A stretch of 6,234 nucleotides of DNA. Origin: Alphaproteobacteria bacterium (lineage in GTDB: Bacteria > Pseudomonadota > Alphaproteobacteria > RS24). Each line of letters begins with the position of its first letter. Within the stretch, counting starts at the first letter, position 1. The notes under the pieces are model-generated. The model did not search any database. It was not told the origin of the DNA and saw only the letters and a list, made by a program, of their open reading frames with translations. The stretch is from positions 1 through 6,234 of the forward strand of contig JAQWIP010000012.1 in assembly GCA_029248825.1 (NCBI GenBank). Reading direction: 5' to 3'. The translations under genes and the position numbers were made by a program. This document shows, piece after piece, positions 1-6,234 of this stretch.

Positions 1-2999
1 TCGGCCACCGCCTCCTCCAGCATGGCTTGATATAACTCAAAACCAACTTCCTTAATATGCCCCGATTGCTCCTCGCCCACGAGATTGCCCGCACCGCGCA
101 AATCAAGGTCATAAGAGGCCAGATTGAAACCCGCGCCAAGGCTGTCCAACGATTGCATAACTTTAAGTCGTTTCTCTGCATTAACAGTTAAGCCCTTGTT
201 TTCATTATAAGTAAGATAACCATAGGCTCGCGTTTTGGAGCGGCCGACGCGGCCTCGCATTTGATATAATTGTGCCAAGCCAAACTTATCCGCCCGATGG
301 ATAATAATGGTATTGGCCGATGGAATATCCAATCCGCTTTCGATGATGGAGGTCGACAGCAGCGTGTCATATTGGCCATCATAAAAGGCGTTCATACGGG
401 CTTCCAAATCGCCACCCGCCATTTGCCCGTGCGCTATCACATATTTCAGTTCTGGCACGTTCTGCTTGAGAAACTCGGCGATTTCAGTCAGGTCTGAGAT
501 ACGCGGAACAATGATAAAGCTCTGCCCTGCCCGATATTTCTCGCGCAATAAAGCCTCGCGAATGCCAACCGGATCGAACGGTGTCACATAGGTACGAACC
601 GCCAGCCTATCGACGGGCGGCGTGGCGATAATCGATAAGTCGCGCACGCCCGTCAGCGCCATTTGCAAAGTGCGCGGAATAGGCGTGGCGGTCAGCGTCA
701 GCATATGGACTTCGGCGCGTAAGGTCTTTAAGCGCTCTTTATGGACCACGCCGAAATGTTGTTCTTCATCTACGATAACCAGCCCAAGACGCTGAAATTC
801 AATGGTTTTCGCCAATAGAGCATGGGTGCCAATAACGATATCAATGGCGCCAGATTTCAAACCTAATTTGGTTTCGGAAGACTCGCTGCTGGCGATGAGG
901 CGCGATAGCTCGCGTGTTTTGATAGGCATGCCGCTAAACCGCTCGCGGAACGTCTTGGCATGTTGGCGCGCCAAAAGCGTGGTGGGCGCGATTATCGCCA
1001 CTTGCCGCCCCGCCATGGCAGCCACAAAGGCGGCGCGCAAGCCCACTTCGGTTTTGCCAAAGCCGACATCGCCGCAAATCAGGCGATCCATCGGGCGGCC
1101 GCTGGCCATATCGTCGACCACGGCCTCAATCGCATTCAATTGGTCGTCGGTTTCCTCGAACGGGAAACGCGAGGCAAATTCATCGTAAAGCCCTGCTTCT
1201 GGCAGCAGTTTCTCACCTTCGCGCATGGCTCGTTCGGCGGCTGTTTTAATCAGCTCGCCGGCAATGATATGCAGTTTCTCTTTCAGGCGCGCTTTGCGCA
1301 TTTGCCACGCCACACCGCCAATTTTATCGAGGGTGACGCTGATATCGTCGCCACCAAAACGGCTCAGCAGCTCGATGTTCTCAACGGGCAAAAACAGCCG
1401 CGAGTCGCCGTGGTAAATCAGCCGCAAGCAATCATGCGGCGCGCCGCCAACATCGAGCGTCTGCAAGCCCTCAAAACGGCCAATGCCATGCTCCACATGC
1501 ACCACATGGTCGCCGGGCGTCAGGCTGGTGGCTTCGGTGAGGAAATTCTCGGCCTTTTTAGGCCCGGGCCGGCGCACAATGCGGTCGCCCAGAATATCTT
1601 GCTCGGTCAGCACGCTCAGCGTCTCGGTGGTAAACCCTGTTTCCATGCTGCAAATCGCCATGATGGGGGCTTTGCCAGCGGGTAACGCTTGCCACGTCTC
1701 GATGACGGGCAGAACCTCGGCGCCATGTTCGCGCAGCAGCGTCGACAGACGGTCTTGCGCTCCGCGGCTCGAGGCCACCATAATCACCCGTCGTCCCGCG
1801 CCCTGCTCGGCTTGCATATGCGCGACCACCGTATCGAATAGATTGATGCTTTCCTGCTTGCGCTCGGCGGCGAAATTGCGCGGCTCGCGACCCGTTAGAT
1901 TGCGTTTATCGGGGTCGGTTTCAGGATGCACAAAGCCGCTCATCGGCCGCCAGCGCAGCTCAGATAGGCGTTGTTTCCATTCGTCCTCTAACAGATATAG
2001 CTTTTCGGGCGGCAAAGGCTTGATGACGCGCCGCCCCGCGCCGCCGCGACCGCCAGCAGATAGAGCCTGCTCGCGCGCCTCCTTGCGAGCCTCGTAATAA
2101 TCGTCGATTTGCGCCATGCGGTCGCCAAAAGCATTGTCGATTTGCCCATCGGTGACATAAAGGCAGGCGCCGCAATGGTCGAAAAGCGTTTCTAGCGTAT
2201 CGTGAAACAGTGGCAGCCAATGTTCCATGCCTTGATGGCGCACGCCGTCGCTGATGGCGGTATATAGGGGGTCTTCGTCCATCACCGTGCCGAATTGCTG
2301 CACGTAGCCGCGCCGAAACCTTTGGATGGCCTCTTCGTCTAAATGAATTTCGCCCGCCGCCGTAAGTTCCAGCGCGTGCAATTGGCCGATGGTGCGCTGC
2401 GTTTCGGCCGCAAAGGGGCGCAAGCTTTCCAGCGTATCGCCAAATAAATCAAGCCGAACGGGATCGTCTGCACCCGGCGCAAATAGGTCAACAATGCCTC
2501 CGCGTATCGCATAATCGCCCGGCTCCATAACACTCGAGCATCGGCTATACCCATTGCCAGACAAAAAGCGGGTCAAGGCCTCTAGGTCCAGCGTTTGGCC
2601 GGGGCGCAAGGAAAACGATAATTCGCTAATCTGGTCGCGCGCGGGCAAACGTTGCGCCGCCGCCGATACGGTGGTGATGACCACATGCGGGCGGCCTTCC
2701 AGCAGCGCCAGACTGGCCAACCCCGCCATGCGCTCCGACATAACGGCAACTTGCGGCGATAGGCGGTCGAACGGTAGGCAATCCCAAGCCGGGATATGGA
2801 CTTGCTCTATATCGGGCGCGAAAAACGCCAGCATATTGCGCATGGCTGCGGCGGCCGAGGCATCCCGCGCAATATACACCACGCGCTCGCCCTCAAGGCG
2901 CGCGAAATCGGCTAACACCATGGGCTGATAGCCCTCTGGCGCGCCGCCAATGTGCAGCGTGCCTTGGGTCTCAACCAGCGTTTGATAGAGCTCTTGGAT
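1..2999 (-). CDS. mfd: Transcription-repair coupling factor Mfd (3' end beyond the window)
   Basis: Mfd is a cytoplasmic ATP-driven DNA translocase that binds RNA polymerase stalled at lesions, pushes it off and recruits UvrA to start transcription-coupled excision repair. The frame is open for 999 codons without a stop and is cut by the left edge; the family usually has about 1150 residues, so the C-terminal D7 region is missing. In order I see the UvrB-like module (AWDCLPFDRLSP near residue 68, RGGIVDLFAPG near 170), the CarD-like RNA polymerase interaction domain (PGDHVVHVEHGIGRFEGL near 495), then the motor: Walker A GDVGFGKTE 643-651, Walker B DEEQ 744-747, TATPIPRTL 770-778, GRVGR near 917 and the TRG-type segment RGAGNLVGEEQSG near 966. 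The start is uncertain: no ATG, GTG or TTG lies in frame between an upstream stop inside sdhE and the Met of QPMVLADF. I chose ATC at 2999-2997, which follows AAAGAGG by nine bases and keeps the conserved GGAPEGY segment. The gene is probably co-transcribed with sdhE. The identification is certain; only the start is in doubt. Confidence 0.97.
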   Translation of the reverse strand, partial: MQELYQTLVETQGTLHIGGAPEGYQPMVLADFARLEGERVVYIARDASAAAAMRNMLAFFAPDIEQVHIPAWDCLPFDRLSPQVAVMSERMAGLASLALLEGRPHVVITTVSAAAQRLPARDQISELSFSLRPGQTLDLEALTRFLSGNGYSRCSSVMEPGDYAIRGGIVDLFAPGADDPVRLDLFGDTLESLRPFAAETQRTIGQLHALELTAAGEIHLDEEAIQRFRRGYVQQFGTVMDEDPLYTAISDGVRHQGMEHWLPLFHDTLETLFDHCGACLYVTDGQIDNAFGDRMAQIDDYYEARKEAREQALSAGGRGGAGRRVIKPLPPEKLYLLEDEWKQRLSELRWRPMSGFVHPETDPDKRNLTGREPRNFAAERKQESINLFDTVVAHMQAEQGAGRRVIMVASSRGAQDRLSTLLREHGAEVLPVIETWQALPAGKAPIMAICSMETGFTTETLSVLTEQDILGDRIVRRPGPKKAENFLTEATSLTPGDHVVHVEHGIGRFEGLQTLDVGGAPHDCLRLIYHGDSRLFLPVENIELLSRFGGDDISVTLDKIGGVAWQMRKARLKEKLHIIAGELIKTAAERAMREGEKLLPEAGLYDEFASRFPFEETDDQLNAIEAVVDDMASGRPMDRLICGDVGFGKTEVGLRAAFVAAMAGRQVAIIAPTTLLARQHAKTFRERFSGMPIKTRELSRLIASSESSETKLGLKSGAIDIVIGTHALLAKTIEFQRLGLVIVDEEQHFGVVHKERLKTLRAEVHMLTLTATPIPRTLQMALTGVRDLSIIATPPVDRLAVRTYVTPFDPVGIREALLREKYRAGQSFIIVPRISDLTEIAEFLKQNVPELKYVIAHGQMAGGDLEARMNAFYDGQYDTLLSTSIIESGLDIPSANTIIIHRADKFGLAQLYQMRGRVGRSKTRAYGYLTYNENKGLTVNAEKRLKVMQSLDSLGAGFNLASYDLDLRGAGNLVGEEQSGHIKEVGFELYQAMLEEAVA

Positions 3000-3008
3000 G
3001 ACGCGGGG

Positions 3009-3015
3009 CCTCTTT
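3009..3015 (-). promoter_or_regulatory. Shine-Dalgarno sequence deciding the mfd start
   Basis: On the minus strand AAAGAGG lies in the 26-base gap between the sdhE stop codon and mfd. It is followed after nine bases (3008-3000) by ATC in the Mfd frame. No other good purine-rich site precedes the next in-frame candidates (CTG, ATT, or the internal ATG of QPMVLADF). It is therefore the main argument for placing the mfd start at 2999 despite the unusual codon. The site is seen directly; its function is inferred. Confidence 0.6.
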
Positions 3016-3025
3016 GTTGGTTTTG

Positions 3026-3283
3026 TTAAATGTAGTCGAGGCCGAGCAAACGGTCTAGCAAGGGAGAGCGTTCTTCTTCGGGAACGGTTTCGCGCCCTGT
3101 CGCCCAGGCGAATAATTTATCATCCGGCAGCTCCAGAATGCGCTGATATTCCTCGACATCGGAATCGGGCAATTCTGACAAGACGGTCTCGGCAAATTTG
3201 GTAAAAATAATATCCATTTCTTTAATGCCGCGATGGTTGGAGCGGAAATAAAGTTTACGGCGGACGGCGTCGAGCTGTTGCAT
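3026..3283 (-). CDS. sdhE: FAD assembly factor SdhE (succinate dehydrogenase assembly factor 2, DUF339)
   Basis: SdhE is a small soluble protein that promotes covalent attachment of FAD to the flavoprotein subunit SdhA of succinate dehydrogenase (complex II); it is the bacterial relative of mitochondrial Sdh5/SDHAF2. The 85-residue protein has the usual length and the family hallmark RGxxE, here RGIKEMD at residues 18-24. The segments RRKLYFRSNHRG and LPDDKLFAWATGR also fit the family's five-helix fold. I chose ATG at 3283-3281 because AAAAGGA (3294-3300) ends ten bases before it. A TTG nine bases upstream (3292-3290) would add three residues but sits only one base from that site. The gene lies directly upstream of mfd, with 26 bases between them, and divergent from recG. 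This arrangement is common in alphaproteobacteria. A plausible sigma70-type promoter lies just upstream. Nothing odd is seen in the protein itself. Confidence 0.93.
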   Translation of the reverse strand: MQQLDAVRRKLYFRSNHRGIKEMDIIFTKFAETVLSELPDSDVEEYQRILELPDDKLFAWATGRETVPEEERSPLLDRLLGLDYI

Positions 3284-3293
3284 GATGTTCAAT

Positions 3294-3300
3294 TCCTTTT
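3294..3300 (-). promoter_or_regulatory. Shine-Dalgarno sequence of sdhE
   Basis: AAAAGGA on the minus strand lies ten bases before ATG at 3283 and only one base before the alternative TTG at 3292. The spacing favours the ATG, giving an 85-residue rather than an 88-residue SdhE. Confidence 0.6.
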
Positions 3301-3307
3301 CAAGCGA

Positions 3308-3335
3308 TGTATAGCAGACCTTCGGGCTTTGTCAC
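3308..3335 (-). promoter_or_regulatory. Putative sigma70-type promoter of the sdhE-mfd operon
   Basis: Read on the minus strand, GTGACA (3335-3330, five of six matches to TTGACA) is separated by 16 bases from TATACA (3313-3308, four of six matches to TATAAT, including the important first TA). Initiation would fall near 3300, giving a leader of about 15-20 bases that holds the sdhE ribosome binding site. The -35 box overlaps a short dyad. This is pattern matching only; alphaproteobacterial promoters are often less strict than the E. coli consensus. Confidence 0.4.
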
Positions 3336-3343
3336 CTGACAGA
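3328..3343. promoter_or_regulatory. Short dyad (TGTCA-CC-TGACA), possible operator
   Basis: Positions 3330-3341 form a perfect inverted repeat of TGTCA with a two-base centre. Extending to 3328-3343 gives seven-base arms with one mismatched pair. It lies between the divergent sdhE and recG genes and overlaps the proposed -35 box of sdhE, where a bound repressor would block transcription. I cannot assign it to a regulator family, and a dyad this short can arise by chance. Confidence 0.25.
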
Positions 3344-3371
3344 CTGCCGCTGTAGCCGCAAGCCAACTAGC

Positions 3372-3400
3372 CACACCCTCCATATAGGTGGATTTGTGTG
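3372..3400. promoter_or_regulatory. Imperfect dyad upstream of recG
   Basis: CACAC (3372-3376) pairs with GTGTG (3396-3400), and inside it TCCA (3379-3382) pairs with TGGA (3389-3392) around TATAGG, with small unpaired bulges of two and three bases. It lies 36 to 64 bases before the recG start, in the only place a recG promoter or leader could be. I found no convincing -35/-10 pair for recG itself, so this could be an operator, a leader hairpin or chance. Confidence 0.22.
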
Positions 3401-3436
3401 ATAGACTAACTCGCAAGTTCGTTTTATGGAGGTGGC

Positions 3437-5518
3437 ATGCGCCCGAGCTCTCTCACGCCCCTATTTAAAGATGCCACCACCCTGCCTGGCATTGGCCCCA
3501 AGCTTGGCAAATTGCTGTCGGCGTTTACGGGCGATAAAATTATCGACCTTTTGCATCACCTGCCCTCTAATCTCATCGATCGGCAATATCGCCCGCCTTT
3601 AGATGAAGCCGAAGACGGCCATATCGCGACCTTTGAAGTGGAAGTGGTGAAACATGAAGTGCCGCCAAGGCGCAATTTGCCGTATCGAATTTTATGCCGC
3701 AATGACAGCGGTTTTCTTTCTCTGTTGTTTTTTCGCGCGCGCGGCGACTGGCTCACCAAAGCCATGCCCGAGGGCGCCACGCGCATTGTCTCGGGGCGCG
3801 TCGAGCGGTTTCGCGATAATCTGCAAATCGTCCATCCCGACCATATGTTGCCCAAACCCGCCTTTGAGGCGCTGCCCATCATCGAGCCTGTCTATCCTTT
3901 GACGGCAGGTCTATCGGCCAAGATTTTGATGAAAGCTATACAAGCGGCTCTGCCCGATTTGCCAAAGCTTGGGGAATGGCAGGAGCCGACATGGCTGGAG
4001 CAGCAAAAATGGCCAAGCTGGCAAGAGGCGGTCGCGCTGGCGCATCGGCCTGAGGCGCTAGATGCGCTCGACCCGCAGCATCCAGCGCGGGCGCGTTTGG
4101 CCTATGATGAATTATTGGCGCATCAATTGGTGCTGGCTTTGGTGCGGCGCCAGCGTCGGCAAATGGCAGGTCGCGCGTATCCTGAAATTGGGGTTTTGGC
4201 GCAAAAATTAGGCACGCTTTTGCCGTTTGCTTTAACCGGTTCGCAAGAACAAGCGGTGGCCGATATTCGCACCGATATGGCCGAGCCAGTTCGCATGTTG
4301 CGGCTGTTGCAGGGCGATGTTGGCAGCGGCAAAACCGTGGTCGCCGTGATTTCCATGTTGCAGGCGGTGGAAAGCGGCGCGCAAGCCGCCCTTATGGCAC
4401 CGACCGAAATTCTGGCGCGCCAACACGCAGAAACCGTGGGCCCTTGGCTGGATGCTTTGGGGGTTTCTTGGCAGTTAATGACCGCGCGCAATAAGGGAAA
4501 ATTGCGCAAAGAAAGCTTGGCCGCGCTGGCGCAAGGCGAGGTGCAAATTGCCATTGGCACGCATGCTTTGTTTCAAGACGATGTGGTGTTTGCCGATTTA
4601 GGCTTGGCCGTGGTGGATGAGCAGCATCGCTTTGGCGTGCAGCAACGTATGGCTTTATCTTCGAAAGGCGAAGGCGTTGATGTTTTGGTGATGACCGCAA
4701 CGCCCATTCCACGCACGCTGACGCTGACCGCCTATGGCGATATGGATGTCTCGCGCATGCCCGATAAACCGGCAGGGCGTCTACCGATTGATACGCGCGT
4801 TATTTCAATGGATCGATATAGCGATGTCGCGCAAGGGCTGGGCAATGCGATGCGCGAAGGCGCGCGTATATATTGGGTTTGTCCGCTGGTCAGCGAAAGC
4901 GAGCTGGTCGATTTAGCGGCGGCCGAAGACCGCGCCAAAGATTTGCAAAAACTCTATGGCAGCAAAGTAGGCCTCGTGCATGGCCAAATGCGCGCCGCCG
5001 ACAAAGATACGGTGATGGCGCAATTCGTGGCCGGCGAAATTAGCATTCTGGTGGCTACGACGGTGATTGAGGTTGGCGTCAATGTGCCAGAGGCCACCGT
5101 GATGGTCATTGAACATGCTGAGAGATTTGGCTTGGCGCAATTGCATCAGCTGCGCGGGCGCGTTGGCCGTGGGCTGGAAAAATCGAGCTGCGTGCTGCTC
5201 TATCGGGGGCCTTTGGGGGAGACCTCCAAAGCGCGGCTTTCGATTATGCGCGATACGGAAGATGGCTTTCGCATTGCCGAAGAAGATTTGCGATTGCGCG
5301 GCGCGGGCGAGGTTTTAGGCACCCGCCAAAGCGGCCTGCCCCTCTTTCGTTTGGCCAATTTGGAAGCCCATGCCGATTTGCTGCCTGCCGTGCATGATGA
5401 TGTAAAACTGCTGCTTGAACGCGACCCGCAATTGGATAGTCTGCGCGGTCAAGCTTTGCGAAGCCTGCTGTATTTGTTTCGTCGCGACGAAGCGATACGG
5501 TTTTTGCAATCGGGCTAA
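3437..5518 (+). CDS. recG: ATP-dependent DNA helicase RecG
   Basis: RecG is a cytoplasmic monomeric double-stranded DNA translocase that regresses stalled replication forks, migrates Holliday junctions and unwinds D-loops and R-loops. The protein has 693 residues, the length of E. coli RecG, and appears complete. The N-terminal wedge region carries LPGIGPKLGKLL (near 17-28) and an OB-like fold over roughly 60-140. The motor follows: LTGSQ 266-270, Walker A GDVGSGKT 293-300, DEQH 394-397 with HRFG after it, TATPIPRTL 420-428, QLRGRVGRG 571-579, and the translocation segment DLRLRGAGEVLGTRQSG 617-633. All expected ATPase and helicase residues are present. The ATG at 3437 is preceded by GGAGG at 3428-3432 with a four-base spacer, slightly short but the best site available, and the encoded N-terminus matches the family. 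It is transcribed divergently from sdhE-mfd and converges on the DUF502 gene. Its motor is related to that of Mfd encoded next door. Confidence 0.98.
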   Translation: MRPSSLTPLFKDATTLPGIGPKLGKLLSAFTGDKIIDLLHHLPSNLIDRQYRPPLDEAEDGHIATFEVEVVKHEVPPRRNLPYRILCRNDSGFLSLLFFRARGDWLTKAMPEGATRIVSGRVERFRDNLQIVHPDHMLPKPAFEALPIIEPVYPLTAGLSAKILMKAIQAALPDLPKLGEWQEPTWLEQQKWPSWQEAVALAHRPEALDALDPQHPARARLAYDELLAHQLVLALVRRQRRQMAGRAYPEIGVLAQKLGTLLPFALTGSQEQAVADIRTDMAEPVRMLRLLQGDVGSGKTVVAVISMLQAVESGAQAALMAPTEILARQHAETVGPWLDALGVSWQLMTARNKGKLRKESLAALAQGEVQIAIGTHALFQDDVVFADLGLAVVDEQHRFGVQQRMALSSKGEGVDVLVMTATPIPRTLTLTAYGDMDVSRMPDKPAGRLPIDTRVISMDRYSDVAQGLGNAMREGARIYWVCPLVSESELVDLAAAEDRAKDLQKLYGSKVGLVHGQMRAADKDTVMAQFVAGEISILVATTVIEVGVNVPEATVMVIEHAERFGLAQLHQLRGRVGRGLEKSSCVLLYRGPLGETSKARLSIMRDTEDGFRIAEEDLRLRGAGEVLGTRQSGLPLFRLANLEAHADLLPAVHDDVKLLLERDPQLDSLRGQALRSLLYLFRRDEAIRFLQSG

Positions 5519-5520
5519 AC

Positions 5521-5556
5521 GCGAAATCTAACGTGAAATCTAACGGGAAATCTAAG
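5521..5556. repeat. Three tandem 12-base repeats at the recG/DUF502 junction
   Basis: Three adjacent 12-base units are seen: GCGAAATCTAAC (5521-5532), GTGAAATCTAAC (5533-5544) and GGGAAATCTAAG (5545-5556). They share the core GAAATCTAA; the second base varies, and the last base differs in the third unit. The array fills almost the whole gap after the recG stop and overlaps the stop codon and part of the last codon of the DUF502 gene. On the minus strand each unit supplies a TAG in the DUF502 frame (5554-5552, 5542-5540, 5530-5528). It probably arose by local tandem duplication of the 3' end of the DUF502 gene. There is no hairpin plus T-run here, so I do not call a terminator. Confidence 0.85.
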
Positions 5557-6208
5557 AGGTGATGCTTTTCTCTTCGCTGGTAATGCCCGCAGAAATAACC
5601 ATACGGGCGCCCTCTTCGACGCTCATGTCGAGGATGGTCAGCTCGTCTTCCGGCACGAAAAGCAAAAACCCAGAGGTTGGGTTTGGCGTTGTCGGCAAGA
5701 ACACTCCAATCATGGTTTTTCCGGTTTTGCTATTGATGCGCGGGTCGGCCGCTTTGGTGACAAAGGCAATCGCGTGCAGGCCTTTGCGTGGATATTCAAT
5801 GAGCGCGACATCTTGAAAAGCCGAGCCATCTTCGCTGACCGCCGTTTGAAAAACCTGTTTCAACATGGTGTAGAGCGAGCCAGCCATCGGGATTTTGCGC
5901 ATCAAGCGGTCGGAGGCGCCGAGCAAATAGCGGCCGAGAAAATTCGCCGCGAGACCGCCAATAACCGTCAGCAATACCAAAGCCAAAACCAGCCCCACGC
6001 CAGGCACATCAACCGGAAAATAAGTGGTCGGCCAATAGATTTCAGGGATTAGCGGGCGGAAGTAATTATCGAGGAATTCGACAAACCATAAGACCAAATA
6101 AAACGTGATGTAAATCGGCGCCGTAATCACCAATCCGGTGAGGAAATAGGTTCTGAGGGCGCCCAAAATCGTGCGGCGTTTCTTCTTCGGTTCGAGTAAA
6201 ATTGTCAT
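5552..6208 (-). CDS. DUF502 family inner-membrane protein
   Basis: This 218-residue protein belongs to the DUF502 family (distantly related to plant COV/LCV membrane proteins), for which I know no firm biochemical function. The N-terminus is basic (PKKKRR at 7-12), followed by two hydrophobic segments at about 22-46 and 71-91. A conserved stretch follows (RKIPMAGSLYTMLKQV from about 104), then a soluble C-terminal domain with the family signature GVFLPTTPNPTSGFLLFVP around 167-186. The positive-inside rule suggests both ends are cytoplasmic and the C-terminal domain faces the cytosol. The ATG at 6208 is the first possible start, because an in-frame TAG lies two codons upstream. No strong Shine-Dalgarno sequence is visible (only GAG close by). 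A -10-like CATACT at 6219-6214 would place initiation almost on the ATG, hinting at a leaderless message, but the window ends too soon to judge. The gene converges on recG; this pairing is common in alphaproteobacteria. Confidence 0.93.
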   Translation of the reverse strand: MTILLEPKKKRRTILGALRTYFLTGLVITAPIYITFYLVLWFVEFLDNYFRPLIPEIYWPTTYFPVDVPGVGLVLALVLLTVIGGLAANFLGRYLLGASDRLMRKIPMAGSLYTMLKQVFQTAVSEDGSAFQDVALIEYPRKGLHAIAFVTKAADPRINSKTGKTMIGVFLPTTPNPTSGFLLFVPEDELTILDMSVEEGARMVISAGITSEEKSITS

Positions 6209-6234
6209 GCTCTAGTATGCTTTGATTCCACGCG

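Noticed and set aside
960..2097. Long plus-strand open frames of 204 and 241 codons
   Set aside because: They lie antisense to an unbroken, strongly conserved Mfd frame with clear domains throughout; their translations are Arg/Ser/Pro/His/Gln-rich and resemble no family I know. They are shadows of mfd codon bias.
3020..3040. A -1 frameshift joining sdhE to mfd (the Mfd frame is -1 relative to sdhE, with ATTTAAC at the sdhE stop)
   Set aside because: The heptamer does not fit the X XXY YYZ slippery pattern in the sdhE frame, there is no clear downstream stimulatory stem, and an SdhE-Mfd fusion is not expected. A separate start after AAAGAGG is simpler.
3284..3436. A small gene or regulatory RNA in the sdhE-recG gap
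   Set aside because: No open frame with a ribosome binding site and no stem plus T-run was found; only the putative promoter and two dyads can be supported.
4123..4712. Minus-strand open frames of about 106-145 codons inside recG
   Set aside because: They are antisense to the RecG motor domain, low in plausible protein character, and have no ribosome binding site that I could support.
5666..5684. Seven-base stem (AAACCCA/TGGGTTT) followed on the minus strand by a T-rich run, resembling an intrinsic terminator
   Set aside because: It lies inside the DUF502 gene and encodes the conserved NPTSGFLLFVP segment, so the base pattern is explained by protein constraint; termination here would truncate the message.
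1..6234. Mobile element, CRISPR, toxin-antitoxin or defence system
   Set aside because: All four genes are recognisable chromosomal genes in a conserved order, with no transposase, long terminal repeats, spacer array or compositional break visible.

Overview
The window looks like a conserved housekeeping locus of an alphaproteobacterium. The evidence is the gene content and order (mfd, sdhE, divergent recG, then a DUF502 membrane protein), together with protein sequences of alphaproteobacterial character and a moderately GC-rich composition. I cannot place it more finely than class. I see no mobile element, CRISPR array, tRNA or rRNA gene, or defence or secretion cluster, and nothing that amounts to an undescribed multi-gene system.

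Layout. Positions 1-2999 (minus strand) hold most of mfd, the transcription-repair coupling factor. It runs off the left edge and lacks roughly its last 150-170 residues. Just upstream on the same strand is the small gene sdhE (3026-3283), the succinate dehydrogenase flavinylation factor, only 26 bases from mfd and probably in the same operon. A control region of about 150 bases (3284-3436) separates sdhE from the divergently transcribed recG (3437-5518, plus strand), a complete branch-migrating helicase. A convergent gap of only 33 bases (5519-5551) leads to a complete DUF502 membrane protein gene (5552-6208, minus strand).

How the genes relate. Mfd and RecG are both superfamily 2 double-stranded DNA translocases with related motor modules and a shared TRG-type motif. 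Mfd clears stalled RNA polymerase and recruits UvrA; RecG remodels forks and recombination intermediates. SdhE belongs to respiration rather than DNA repair, and the DUF502 protein has no settled role, so I infer that the cluster is a conserved arrangement rather than one pathway.

Main points for a second look: (1) mfd has no ATG, GTG or TTG in frame at its expected start; the best candidate is an ATC codon nine bases after a good Shine-Dalgarno sequence. (2) Three tandem 12-base repeats at the recG/DUF502 junction place three in-frame TAG stops at 12-base intervals after the DUF502 gene. (3) The sdhE-recG intergenic region contains two dyad symmetries, one overlapping the -35 box of the likely sdhE promoter.
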